Shown here in pieces: positions 8,056 to 17,481 of a stretch of 64,000 nucleotides of DNA (its first letter is position 1; the number at the start of each line of letters is the position of its first letter). The notes under the pieces were generated by a model, which was not told where the DNA came from, did no database searches, and saw nothing but the letters and a program-made list of their open reading frames with translations. A program made the position numbers and the translations under genes. The stretch covers positions 1-64,000 of the forward strand of contig NZ_JBHYDX010000008.1 of assembly GCF_051860505.1 (NCBI RefSeq), in the 5' to 3' direction. Origin of the DNA: Pannonibacter sp051860505 (GTDB taxonomy: Bacteria > Pseudomonadota > Alphaproteobacteria > Rhizobiales > Stappiaceae).

Positions 8056-8637
8056 TCAGGCCAGGTTGCGGCTGCCCGGCTTCACTGGCGGCAAGGCCGC
8101 CAGTTCCGGCGGCAGGTTGTCCGGTGAATAGGATGGCACCTTGTAGTCGATCAGGGCGACCAGAGGGACGCTCACATCGGCTTCGCCGGCTGACCGGTCG
8201 ATCAGGCAGGCAACGCCGACCACATCAGCGCCAATCGCTTTCAGGGCATCAACCGTCTCGCGGCTGGACAGACCGGTGGTGACAATGTCCTCAACGATGA
8301 TGACACGGGCGCCCGGCTCCAGGTCAAAGCGGCGCAGACGGAATTGGCCGCCCTCCCGCTCCACCCACATGGCCGGTACGCCAAGGTGGCGCGCGGTCTC
8401 ATAGCCCGGGATCAGGCCGCCGAGGGCGGGGGAAACGATGAAATCAATCGGACCGAGGTTGGCGGCCCGGATCTTGTCAGCCAGAGCCTTGCACAGTTTC
8501 TCGGTCTTGTCCGGGTGCATGAACACGCGCGCTTTCTGCAGGAACACAGGGCTGCGCAGGCCGGATGACAGAATGAAATGGCCTTCAAGAATGGCGCCTG
8601 CCTCGCGGAACAGGGCCAGGACGTCGTCCTGAGTCAT
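8056..8637 (-). CDS. pyrE: Orotate phosphoribosyltransferase
   Basis: Makes orotidine 5'-monophosphate from orotate and PRPP in pyrimidine synthesis. The PRPP-binding motif VIIVEDIVTTGLSS is present in the middle of the protein, and the N-terminal FILSSGLRSPVFLQK stretch matches the orotate site. The product has 193 residues, usual for the alphaproteobacterial form, which is shorter than E. coli PyrE. It is separated by 27 bases from the rsh stop upstream. Confidence 0.95.
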   Translation of the reverse strand: MTQDDVLALFREAGAILEGHFILSSGLRSPVFLQKARVFMHPDKTEKLCKALADKIRAANLGPIDFIVSPALGGLIPGYETARHLGVPAMWVEREGGQFRLRRFDLEPGARVIIVEDIVTTGLSSRETVDALKAIGADVVGVACLIDRSAGEADVSVPLVALIDYKVPSYSPDNLPPELAALPPVKPGSRNLA

Positions 8638-8664
8638 GCGTTTATCCCGTCTGTGGTCCCGCTC

Positions 8665-10872
8665 TCAGCCGTTGACGCGCGTCACGCTGGACACATTCGG
8701 CTTGGTGCGGAGCTGGTTGATGATGCGGTTGAGATGTTTAAGATCCCATACCTCAAGATCGATAATCATCTGGTGAAAATCGGCGACTTTGCGGACCATC
8801 TTGAGATTGTCGATGTTGCCGCCGTTCTCGCCGATCACCTGGGCGATGGCCGCGAGCGATCCGGGCTCGTTGAGCGCCGAGACGCTGATCCGGGCCGGAA
8901 AGCGCTCGGGATTGTCGATGTCGATATCCCAGCGCACGTCGACCCACAGGTCGCTCTGGTCATCGAATTCCTTCAGCGCCGGGGACTGGATCGGGTAGAT
9001 CGTCAGGCCTTCGGCCGGCGTCAGGATGCCGACGATGCGATCGCCGGGCACGGCGCCGCCATTGGGCGCGAAATTGACCGGGATGTCGCCGGCAAGGCCC
9101 CGGATGGGCAAGGCATCGCCATCGGCGCCGGTGACCGTGGGAATGCGGAACTTCAGGCCCTGACCCTTTTCCAGATCGAACCAGCCTTCGCCCGGCTCGG
9201 GCCGGATGATGCCGACGCGCTCGTCCTGGTAGTCGGGATGGACCGACTTGACCACCTGCTGCGCGCTGATTTCGCCGCGGCCGACGGCCGCCAGAAGATC
9301 GGCAATGCTGTCCTGGCTGAGCAGGCCGAGGACGCCTTCCAGCAGGCCTTCCGAATACGGCTTGTCGGCACGGGTGAAGGCGCGCTGCAGGATATGCTCG
9401 CCGAGGGCGCCATATTGCTTGCGCACGGATTCGCGCGTCGCTCGGCGGATCGCGGCCTTGGCCTTGCCGGTGACGGCGATGGATTCCCAGGCCGGCGGCG
9501 GTGTCTGCGCCTGCGACCGGATGATTTCCACTTCGTCGCCGTTCCTGAGTTCGGTGACCAGCGGCATGATCTTGCCGTTCAGCTTGCAGCCGACACAGGT
9601 GTTGCCGATGCTGGTGTGCACCGCATAGGCAAAGTCGATCGGCGTTGCCCCGCGCGGCAAGGCGATCAGGCGGCCCTTCGGCGTGAAGCAGAACACCTGG
9701 TCGTGGAACAGCTCGAGCTTGGTGTTTTCCAGGAATTCTTCGGGCGTGTCGCCCTGTGACAAGAGGTCGATGGTGCGCCGCAGCCAGTCATAGGCGCGGC
9801 TTTCCTCGGTGTGGCGCGCAATGTTGCGGCCGCCGGTCTCGCCGTCCTTGTAGAGCGCATGGGCGGCAATGCCGTATTCGGCGACGCGGTCCATGATCTG
9901 GGTGCGGATCTGCAACTCGATGCGCTGGCGGCGCGGGCCGACGATGGTGGTGTGGATCGAGCGATAGTCGTTCTGCTTCGGCGTCGAGATGTAATCCTTG
10001 AACCGGCCGGGGACGGTGGACCAGGTGGTGTGGATGACGCCGAGCACCCGGTAGCAGGCCTCGGTAGTGCCGACGATAACGCGGAAGCCATAGATGTCGG
10101 ACAACTGCTCGAAGCCGAGCGACTTCTGCTGCATCTTGCGGAAGATCGAGTAGGGGCGCTTCTCGCGGCCCTTGACCTGGGCCGCGATGCCGCGTTCGGC
10201 GATGCGGGCGGTGAGGGTTTCCTCGATATCGGTGATCAGCCCGTCGTTGCGCTCGCGCAGGCTGGCAAGACGCTCGGCCAGGGTCGCATAGGCGTCCGGG
10301 TTGAGGGTGCGGAAGGACAGGTCCTCCAGTTCCTCGCGCATGTCCTGCATGCCCATGCGCCCGGCGAGCGGGGCATAGATCTCCATCGTTTCTTCGGCAA
10401 TGCGCGCCCGCTTGTGCTCGGGCATATGCTCGAGGGTGCGCATGTTGTGAAGACGGTCGGCAAGCTTGACCAGGAGCACGCGGACGTCGTCGACGATGGC
10501 GAGCAGCAGCTTGCGGAAATTTTCGGCCTGCTTGGCCTTCTGGGTCTGCAGGTCGAGGCGCTTGATCTTGGTCAGGCCCTCGACGAGCTTGCCGATCTCC
10601 TCGCCGAAGATCGTGTCGATCTCGGCCCGGGTGGCGTCCGTGTCCTCGATGGTGTCATGCAGGAGCGCAACGGCGATGGTCGCGTCATCCAGCCGCAATT
10701 CGGTGAGGATGGCGGCGACTTCGAGCGGATGGGAGAAATAGGGATCGCCCGAGGCACGGGTCTGTGACCCATGCTTGCGCATGGCATAGACATAGGCCTT
10801 GTTGAGCAGGGCCTCGTCCGCACTGGGATTGTAACGGGTAACCCGTTCAACGAGCTCGTATTGACGCATCAT
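8665..10872 (-). CDS. rsh: Bifunctional (p)ppGpp synthetase/hydrolase (RelA/SpoT homolog)
   Basis: Long RSH enzyme that makes and degrades the alarmone (p)ppGpp. The HD hydrolase domain is intact (His48 in YFSHPLE, His72-Asp73 in LLHDTIEDT). The synthetase domain includes RFKDYISTPKQNDYRSIHT, followed by a TGS domain at about residues 390-455 and a C-terminal ACT domain from about 660. The product has 735 residues. Both catalytic halves look functional, as expected for the single RSH of most alphaproteobacteria. It follows rpoZ by 75 bases, the standard rpoZ-rsh arrangement. Two adjacent ATG codons could serve as start. Confidence 0.96.
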   Translation of the reverse strand: MMRQYELVERVTRYNPSADEALLNKAYVYAMRKHGSQTRASGDPYFSHPLEVAAILTELRLDDATIAVALLHDTIEDTDATRAEIDTIFGEEIGKLVEGLTKIKRLDLQTQKAKQAENFRKLLLAIVDDVRVLLVKLADRLHNMRTLEHMPEHKRARIAEETMEIYAPLAGRMGMQDMREELEDLSFRTLNPDAYATLAERLASLRERNDGLITDIEETLTARIAERGIAAQVKGREKRPYSIFRKMQQKSLGFEQLSDIYGFRVIVGTTEACYRVLGVIHTTWSTVPGRFKDYISTPKQNDYRSIHTTIVGPRRQRIELQIRTQIMDRVAEYGIAAHALYKDGETGGRNIARHTEESRAYDWLRRTIDLLSQGDTPEEFLENTKLELFHDQVFCFTPKGRLIALPRGATPIDFAYAVHTSIGNTCVGCKLNGKIMPLVTELRNGDEVEIIRSQAQTPPPAWESIAVTGKAKAAIRRATRESVRKQYGALGEHILQRAFTRADKPYSEGLLEGVLGLLSQDSIADLLAAVGRGEISAQQVVKSVHPDYQDERVGIIRPEPGEGWFDLEKGQGLKFRIPTVTGADGDALPIRGLAGDIPVNFAPNGGAVPGDRIVGILTPAEGLTIYPIQSPALKEFDDQSDLWVDVRWDIDIDNPERFPARISVSALNEPGSLAAIAQVIGENGGNIDNLKMVRKVADFHQMIIDLEVWDLKHLNRIINQLRTKPNVSSVTRVNG

Positions 10873-10947
10873 GGCCGGGCCGCATCATGCCGACTGAACA
10901 CAGGACGGCATGGCGCGCCGGATCACCGGCACGCACTGCCACCGACC

Positions 10948-11346
10948 TTAAATGTCGTCCGAACGCTCCGGCGGGACAAGCCCTTCGAGGCCACGCAGAA
11001 GGTCTTCTTCCGACATGCGGTCGAACTCAACGCTGGAATCGTCAACGGCGTTGATCTGGGTGCCGCCGGACTGGCTGGACGGAACCATCGGCACGGCGCC
11101 CGGCTCCGGCTCATCCACTTCCACATATTTCTGCAGCGAGTGGATCAGGTCTTCCTTGAGATCTTCCGGGCTGACCGTCTCATCCGCGATCTCGCGCAGG
11201 GCGACGACCGGGTTCTTGTCGTTGTCGCGGTCAATGGTCAGCGGCGCGCCGCTGGAAATCATCCGGGCGCGATGCGCTGCAATCAGAACCAGCTCGAACC
11301 GGTTATCGACCTTGTCGATGCAATCCTCGACGGTAACGCGCGCCAT
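10948..11346 (-). CDS. rpoZ: RNA polymerase omega subunit
   Basis: Omega subunit of RNA polymerase, which supports assembly of beta-prime and links to ppGpp binding. The start at 11346 yields the family N-terminus MARVTVEDCIDKVDNRFEL; the longer open frame upstream has no homology. The product has 132 residues, with the conserved helix region in the first 80 and an acidic, low-complexity tail typical of alphaproteobacteria. A good sigma-70-like promoter lies about 30 bases upstream. It is first in the rpoZ-rsh-pyrE run. Confidence 0.95.
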   Translation of the reverse strand: MARVTVEDCIDKVDNRFELVLIAAHRARMISSGAPLTIDRDNDKNPVVALREIADETVSPEDLKEDLIHSLQKYVEVDEPEPGAVPMVPSSQSGGTQINAVDDSSVEFDRMSEEDLLRGLEGLVPPERSDDI

Positions 11347-11382
11347 AGGACGTCTCCATGTTGTCAGAAATTGAGTCACCAG

Positions 11383-11411
11383 CGTATACGGCGAACCGCA
11401 ACGTCGTGCAA
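11383..11411 (-). promoter_or_regulatory. Candidate housekeeping promoter for rpoZ operon
   Basis: On the minus strand TTGCAC (11406-11411) is followed after exactly 17 bases by TATACG (11383-11388). Transcription would begin near 11376, leaving a leader of about 30 bases before the rpoZ ATG. Confidence 0.55.
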
Positions 11412-11713
11412 GCCTTCGCGCTGCAACAGGTTTCGTGCCCTGAATATATCGTGAAGAACACGGTTTCACTGGGGGTACACGTCAATCTTTACGATTGCGG
11501 CATCTGCATTTGATGTAGTACCTCAAGCAGTGTGGTCGTGGAAATTGGGGCATTTTCATGGCTGGTCTGACCAAATTCGTAAAACAGGCGTTTCAAATTT
11601 CGGCAACCGATAGTAGTGTGCTTGGGGTGTGAACGGGATTGCCGCGCGAGCGGGCCAGTTTGTTTTGGTCACCACTGCTAAATAACAACGCCGAAAGCAA
11701 GGGCAGGGTCTCA
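11412..11713. other. Divergent intergenic region rpoZ / NYN gene
   Basis: Apart from the rpoZ promoter next to it, I see no gene here. The region is AT-richer than its surroundings, as expected of a divergent promoter region, but I could not place a well-spaced promoter for the rightward NYN gene. Confidence 0.4.
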
Positions 11714-12313
11714 ATGTTCGATTCTCGTGAAAAAATTGCTTTGTTTATTGATGGGGCAAATTTGTATTCAACGGCCAAGGCTATCGGCTTTGATATTGAC
11801 TACAAGATGTTGCTTAAGGAATTTCAAGGTAAGGGTTACCTTCTCCGGGCCTATTACTACACTGCGATCATTGAGGATCAGGAGTATTCCTCGATCCGCC
11901 CGCTGATCGACTGGCTCGACTACAATGGCTACAAGGTTGTCACGAAGCCTGTAAAGGAATTCATCGACAGCACCGGCCGCCGCAAGGTGAAAGGCAATAT
12001 GGACATCGAGCTGGCGATTGACGCCATGCAGCTCGTCGACCATGTCGACCACATCGTGCTGTTCTCCGGCGATGGCGATTTCCGCTCGCTGGTCGAGGCG
12101 CTGCAGCGCAAGGGCCGCAAGGTCTCGGTGGTGTCCACCCTGCAGACCCAGCCACCGATGATCGCCGACGACCTGCGCCGCCAGGCCGACCATTTCATCG
12201 ATCTTGCCCATCTTGCTTCGCGCGTTGGCCGCGAACCGGTCGAGCGGCCCGTCCGCATGCCGGACCGCGACCGGGAGCGCGAGCGGGCGATGGACGAGGA
12301 TGATGACTATTGA
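11714..12313 (+). CDS. NYN domain protein (LabA/DUF88 family)
   Basis: A 199-residue protein with a PIN-like NYN nuclease domain. The acidic metal-site residues are all present: Asp13 (ALFIDGANLY), Asp97 and Asp103 (GNMDIELAIDAM), and Asp120 and Asp122 (FSGDGDF). Such domains are predicted or shown to cut RNA in several systems; the substrate here is unknown. The last 30 residues are highly charged. I chose 11714 because the conserved domain begins there. The stop overlaps the start of the uracil-DNA glycosylase gene by one base (TGATG), which suggests coupled translation. Confidence 0.9.
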   Translation: MFDSREKIALFIDGANLYSTAKAIGFDIDYKMLLKEFQGKGYLLRAYYYTAIIEDQEYSSIRPLIDWLDYNGYKVVTKPVKEFIDSTGRRKVKGNMDIELAIDAMQLVDHVDHIVLFSGDGDFRSLVEALQRKGRKVSVVSTLQTQPPMIADDLRRQADHFIDLAHLASRVGREPVERPVRMPDRDRERERAMDEDDDY

Positions 12314-12969
12314 TGCCTGAGGCTTCCGCCGCGACGGAGCCGTCCCGCGACTGTCCGACTTGCCCGCGCCTTGTTGCTTTCCGGATGGAGCACAGGGCGC
12401 GGTTTCCTGACTGGTTCAACGCGCCGGTTCCGAGTTTCACCTCGGAACGGCCCGTGCTGATGGTGGTTGGACTGGCCCCAGGATTGCGCGGCGCCAACCG
12501 CACCGGGCGGCCCTTTACCGGCGACTATGCCGGTGATCTCCTCTACGAGACCATGATCGATTTCGGCTTTGCGGCGGGGTCCTATCAGGCCCGACCGGAT
12601 GACGGGTTGCAACTGACCGGCGCAATGATCACCAACGCGGTGCGCTGCGTGCCGCCGGAAAACAAACCGACCGGGCCGGAAATCAACGCCTGCCGCCCCT
12701 ATCTAGTAGCGACACTAGAAGCTGCGACGAGCGTGCGGGCCGTCCTGGCGCTGGGGCGCATCGCCCATGACACGTTTTTGACGACCCTGGGACTACCACG
12801 CAGCCGAAATGCCTTTGCGCACGGCGCAAGGCATGACCTGAGTTATCGGGGGCGGCCGCTGATGCTCTTCGACAGCTATCACTGCTCCCGCTACAACACC
12901 AACACCGGCCGCCTGACCCGCGAGATGTTCCGCGATGTGTTTTCGGCCATGCGGGCTGCGCTGGGTTGA
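12313..12969 (+). CDS. Uracil-DNA glycosylase, family 5 (UDGb type)
   Basis: Removes uracil (and probably other deaminated bases) from DNA to start base-excision repair. The family-5 motif A GLAPGLRGANRTGRPFTGD (residues 53-71) and motif B HCSRYNTNTGRLT are clear. The motif A lacks the Asp/Asn of ordinary UDGs, as is known for UDGb. Four cysteines suited to a 4Fe-4S cluster sit at 14, 17, 112 and 127. Motif B has Cys where Pro is usual after His. The product has 218 residues. The ATG at 12313 overlaps the NYN gene stop by one base. Confidence 0.88.
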   Translation: MPEASAATEPSRDCPTCPRLVAFRMEHRARFPDWFNAPVPSFTSERPVLMVVGLAPGLRGANRTGRPFTGDYAGDLLYETMIDFGFAAGSYQARPDDGLQLTGAMITNAVRCVPPENKPTGPEINACRPYLVATLEAATSVRAVLALGRIAHDTFLTTLGLPRSRNAFAHGARHDLSYRGRPLMLFDSYHCSRYNTNTGRLTREMFRDVFSAMRAALG

Positions 12970-13007
12970 GCGAGGCGCAAGGCCTTCGGCCGTTTCCCTT
13001 TCCTTGG

Positions 13008-13146
13008 TCGTCATGCCATGGCTCGACCATGGCATCCATGCCGTTGCCTTTCCATGCGGTACATCCTGTCGAGGTTGCGTCTCGCTGATGCTGTCCGAGC
13101 TGTGAGGTCACGGCATGGATGCCATGATCAAGTCATGGCATGACGA
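13008..13146. repeat. Family B palindrome-ended element, copy B1
   Basis: 139 bases with 37-base terminal inverted repeats starting TCGTCATGCCATGGC and differing at 3 positions. The centre of about 65 bases (with CTCGCTGATGCTG) closely matches that of B2. There is no open frame of its own, so it is MITE-like. Confidence 0.85.
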
Positions 13147-13245
13147 AGGCGTTGAAGGTTTATGGGGGCGGCGAGGGTTGGGGGCTGGCTTGCAGCCCTT
13201 GCCGGATTTCTCCGGCAGCCAACACACATTTTCCCCTCTCCTTTT

Positions 13246-13384
13246 TCGTCATGCCATGGCTCGACCATGGCATCCATGCCGTTACCTTTCCACGCGGTTC
13301 ACCCTGTCGCGGGCGCGTCTCGCTGATGCTGGCCGGGCTGTGAGGTTACGGCATGGATGCCATGATCAAGTCATGGCATGACGA
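13246..13384. repeat. Family B palindrome-ended element, copy B2
   Basis: Same length and orientation as B1. The terminal arms are again TCGTCATGCCATGGC...GCATGACGA, and the right end lies 13 bases before the bpt stop codon. B1 and B2 share their central sequence, unlike B3 and B4, so each pair looks like a local duplication. Confidence 0.85.
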
Positions 13385-13397
13385 GGAGGTTGAAGGT

Positions 13398-14159
13398 TCA
13401 AGGCGTGGCGCCGGGCTCCACCAGCGACCAGCCTTCCGGGCCGAGATGCTCCTGCGGCTGGAAGCGGGCCTTGTAGGACATTTTGTCTGATCCATCGACC
13501 CAGTACCCGAGATAGACATAGGGCAGCCCAAGCTTTCGGGCGCGCTCGATGTGGTCGAGAATCATGAAGGTGCCGATGCTGAGATCCTGCATCTCAGGGT
13601 CATAGAACGAGTAGACCATCGACAATCCGTCAGCGAGGCGATCACTGAGGGCGACGGCGACGAGCGGGCCGGTGCCGCGCCGGGTCAGGAAGCTGTCCGG
13701 TCCGCGCCGGCGGTATTCAACCACCATCGTGTCGACATGGGTGTCCTCGATCATCATGGCATAGTCGAGCACGGTCATTTCCGACATGCCGCCATTCTCG
13801 TGCCGGGCCAGGAGATAGGTCCGGAACAGGTCATATTGCTCGGAGGAGGGCGAGGGTGGCAGTTCGGCGCCAATCAGGCTGCTGCCGGTCTTCCAGGTGC
13901 GGCGGAAAGACCGGGTCCAATCGAACTCGGCAACGCGAACCCGGACGGAAACGCAGGCCCGGCACATTTCACAGGCCGGTCGGTAGGCGATGTTCTGGCT
14001 GCGACGAAAACCGCCCTGGGTAAGGACATCGTTGAGGGAGGACGCCTGATGACCGACAAGATGCGTGAAGACCTTGCGTTCCTGGCGCCCGGGCAGATAC
14101 GGGCAGGGCGCGGGCGCGGTTAGATAGAACTGCGGATGGTCAATCGGGTGACGGGTCAC
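13398..14159 (-). CDS. bpt: Aspartate/glutamate leucyltransferase (Bpt; ATE family)
   Basis: Aminoacyl-tRNA-protein transferase that adds leucine to proteins with N-terminal Asp or Glu, marking them for the ClpS/ClpAP N-degron pathway. The ATE N-terminal domain has the expected cysteines (Cys19, and Cys63, Cys66, Cys69 in PACEMCRAC). The C-terminal domain shows FMILDHIERARKLGLPYVYLG, typical of the family. The product has 253 residues, normal length. The 3' end abuts family B element B2. I assign Bpt rather than arginyl-transferase on family length and bacterial context. Confidence 0.9.
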   Translation of the reverse strand: MTRHPIDHPQFYLTAPAPCPYLPGRQERKVFTHLVGHQASSLNDVLTQGGFRRSQNIAYRPACEMCRACVSVRVRVAEFDWTRSFRRTWKTGSSLIGAELPPSPSSEQYDLFRTYLLARHENGGMSEMTVLDYAMMIEDTHVDTMVVEYRRRGPDSFLTRRGTGPLVAVALSDRLADGLSMVYSFYDPEMQDLSIGTFMILDHIERARKLGLPYVYLGYWVDGSDKMSYKARFQPQEHLGPEGWSLVEPGATP

Positions 14160-14355
14160 GACCGGTGTTTGGCTCCTGCTACGCCCTTTCTTCTACTCTA
14201 TTACGTGGGCGTCCCAAACGACACGTCAACCAAAGAATGAAGGTGCTCTGCCGCTGAGCCGGCAAAGCTGGGGAGCAATTGTCACCGGAGCGTGTCAGAT
14301 CAAGGTACTTGGCCGTCACTGTTGAGGGGAGCGACCAGGCTCGCCCGGGACTTGG

Positions 14356-14847
14356 TCAGGGCCGGGACAGTGCCGGGCTGTTGACGACGATTGTGCCGAG
14401 GATCAGGTCGTGCAGCAGGCGCTTGCGGTCGCTGAACAGGCTGACCAGCAAGACGAGCGGCGTCAGCAGGGTAAAGGACAGCCAGAACAAGAGAACGTGC
14501 ATGGCGGCCAGCAGGGCATAGGGCTTTGCGCCATACCACAGCCGCATCTCGATCCCCATCGCGCGCATGCCCGGTGTTGCCGCATTGGGCCCGCCAAGGG
14601 TCACCGCCGTATAGATCAGCGCGACTGCCTGCCACAGGAAGGCGTAGAAAAACCACGCCAGACCCAGCGTGAAGATGCCGAGAAAGAACACCAGGACGCC
14701 GGCGACGAAGGTGAAGAATGCGACCAGCAGCACGTCGATCAGAAACGCAAAGACACGCTTGCTGCGGATACCGTCAAACAGGGCGGGATTGGCCATTGGG
14801 TCGAACTGGTCCCGCTTCGGCTCGTCATAGCTGGCGTCATAGGTCAT
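14356..14847 (-). CDS. RDD family membrane protein
   Basis: A 163-residue integral membrane protein. After a short charged N-terminus there are membrane helices at about residues 30-55, 58-80 and 115-140. RDD-family features are present (RVFAFLIDVLLV near the first helix, TPGMRAMGIEM between helices, and RKRLLHDLILGTIVV at the end). RDD proteins are proposed to be transporters, some Na+/H+ related, but function here is unknown. It lies between ilvA and bpt on the same strand with sizeable gaps (60 and 196 bases), so it may have its own promoter. Confidence 0.85.
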   Translation of the reverse strand: MTYDASYDEPKRDQFDPMANPALFDGIRSKRVFAFLIDVLLVAFFTFVAGVLVFFLGIFTLGLAWFFYAFLWQAVALIYTAVTLGGPNAATPGMRAMGIEMRLWYGAKPYALLAAMHVLLFWLSFTLLTPLVLLVSLFSDRKRLLHDLILGTIVVNSPALSRP

Positions 14848-14907
14848 TGGCGGTCTCCTTGCGGTGGAGATGTGGGATCCCCTTGCGCACTGTGCAATGG
14901 CGAAAGC

Positions 14908-16137
14908 TCACGCCATTACTTCCGCAACGTTCATCGACCGCACGGGGAAGCCGCGCGCTTCCAGAGCCGAGATGATCTTCTGGCCATGCGCCGCATCGAA
15001 GGTCTCGAAGGTGACGTCCAGTGTCGCGCCCTTGGCCGGCACGTTGAGGAACAGCCGGTGGTGCGAGACGTCCACGACATTGCCCTGCATCTTGCCGATG
15101 AGCGTTGTGATCTCGCCAAGTACGCCCGGCCGGTCCGGCGTGTCGATGCGGATGGCGAGCAGCTTGCCGTCGCGGGCGAGTTCCCGCACCACGATGGAGG
15201 AGACCAGCCGCGGATCGATGTTGCCGCCGCACAGGACAAGCCCGACCTTCTTGCCCGCAAAGCGGGCAGGGTCTGTGAGAAGGGCCGCAAGGCCTGCGGC
15301 CCCGGCGCCTTCGGCCAGCGTCTTCTGCTGCGTCAGGAACAGGTTGATCGCCCGCTCGATGGCGCTTTCCTCGGCAAGGATGATGTCATCCACCAGCTCG
15401 GCCACGATCATCCGGGTGAGATCGCCGACATCGCGCACGGCAATGCCTTCGGCGATGGTCGGGCCGCCGCAGGTGACCGGCTCGTTGTTCAGCGCGCCCC
15501 ACATGGCCGGATAGAGCCGAGTCTCGACGCCGATGACGGAGATCGACGGCTTCAGCGCCTTGGCTGCGACCGCCATGCCGGAAATCAGTCCGCCGCCGCC
15601 GACCGGCACCACGAGACAGTCAAGATCCGGATCCTCGGCCAGCATTTCCAGCGCGATGGTGCCCTGGCCGCGCATCACGTGCGGGTCGTCAAACGGGTGC
15701 ACCCAGACGAAGCCATGCTCTTCCGACAGGCGCTGCGCCTCGGCCTTGGCCTCGACAAGCGTGTCACCCGACAGGACCACAGTGGCGCCATAGCCGCGCG
15801 TGGCGGTGATCTTCACGAAGGGCGTCGGCTCCGGCATGACGATGGTCGCCGGGATGCCAAGACGACCGGCATGGTAGGCGACGGCCTGGGCATGGTTGCC
15901 GGCCGACATGGCGATGACGCCGCGCGCCCGTTCCTCGGCCGTCAGCGACAGCAGCTTCACCAGGGCGCCGCGCTCCTTGAAGGCGCCGGTGACCTGGAGG
16001 TTGTCATACTTGATGCTGACAATGGCGCCAGTCAGCGCCGACAATTTCGGCGCCGGCAGGAAGGGCGTGCGCAGCACCGACCCGTCAATGAGACGGGCGG
16101 CATCCTGGACATCGGCAAGCGTGATCGGCAGGGGCAT
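14908..16137 (-). CDS. ilvA: Threonine ammonia-lyase (with C-terminal ACT domain)
   Basis: PLP enzyme deaminating threonine to 2-oxobutanoate for isoleucine synthesis. The PLP lysine is Lys54 in TGAFKERGA, the phosphate-binding glycine loop is VGGGGLISG, and a single ACT-type regulatory domain spans about residues 330-409. The 409-residue length fits the TdcB-like group with one ACT domain rather than the 514-residue E. coli IlvA. I start at 16137 (MPLPITLADV), where the family homology begins; the frame is open 20 codons upstream. Its start lies 56 bases after the hemB stop on the same strand. Confidence 0.93.
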   Translation of the reverse strand: MPLPITLADVQDAARLIDGSVLRTPFLPAPKLSALTGAIVSIKYDNLQVTGAFKERGALVKLLSLTAEERARGVIAMSAGNHAQAVAYHAGRLGIPATIVMPEPTPFVKITATRGYGATVVLSGDTLVEAKAEAQRLSEEHGFVWVHPFDDPHVMRGQGTIALEMLAEDPDLDCLVVPVGGGGLISGMAVAAKALKPSISVIGVETRLYPAMWGALNNEPVTCGGPTIAEGIAVRDVGDLTRMIVAELVDDIILAEESAIERAINLFLTQQKTLAEGAGAAGLAALLTDPARFAGKKVGLVLCGGNIDPRLVSSIVVRELARDGKLLAIRIDTPDRPGVLGEITTLIGKMQGNVVDVSHHRLFLNVPAKGATLDVTFETFDAAHGQKIISALEARGFPVRSMNVAEVMA

Positions 16138-16193
16138 CAAGACCTCACAGTCAGACTGGGCGGATCTGGCCGGATCTGGCCAGGTGGCGCGGC

Positions 16194-17225
<1,032 letters not shown>

Positions 17226-17391
17226 GGGCGTTTCCTGACCTTGGCCCTGAGGGCCATCTTTTTGATGGCCGGACTTTAGCAACAGGGGCAGGGCTTCGCC
17301 AGTCATCGATGGGCGCGCGGCCTGCGGCGGTTTGGCGGCAAAGGGCAACTGTCCACAACACACTCAGCCGAATAGCCGATCGGCGCGCAAA

Positions 17392-17407
17392 TTGACGTTA
17401 ACGTCAA
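17392..17407. promoter_or_regulatory. Perfect 16-bp palindromic operator (LiuR-like)
   Basis: TTGACGTTAACGTCAA is a perfect palindrome 75 bases before the acyl-CoA dehydrogenase ATG. From memory it resembles the binding motif proposed for the MerR-family regulator LiuR, which controls branched-chain amino acid degradation in proteobacteria. The downstream genes fit that role. No liuR gene is in the window. Confidence 0.6.
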
Positions 17408-17420
17408 AAATAGCTACGAA
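17392..17420 (+). promoter_or_regulatory. Candidate promoter for the valine-degradation operon
   Basis: TTGACG (17392-17397) and TACGAA (17415-17420) are separated by 17 bases. The -35 box is the left half of the palindromic operator, so a bound regulator would cover it. Confidence 0.5.
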
Positions 17421-17481
17421 ACCTAAGGCCGACGCTGCGGCGGCATGCGCACAGCCAAGGGCGGACCATTGGGAGGTGGCC

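Larger units (their letters stand above)
12970..13397. other. Intergenic region carrying twin family B elements
   Basis: No gene. The stretch is mostly two 139-base palindrome-ended elements (13008-13146 and 13246-13384) separated by 99 bases. Short open frames through them, giving peptides such as MDAMIKSWHDE, are by-products of the repeat. Confidence 0.75.
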
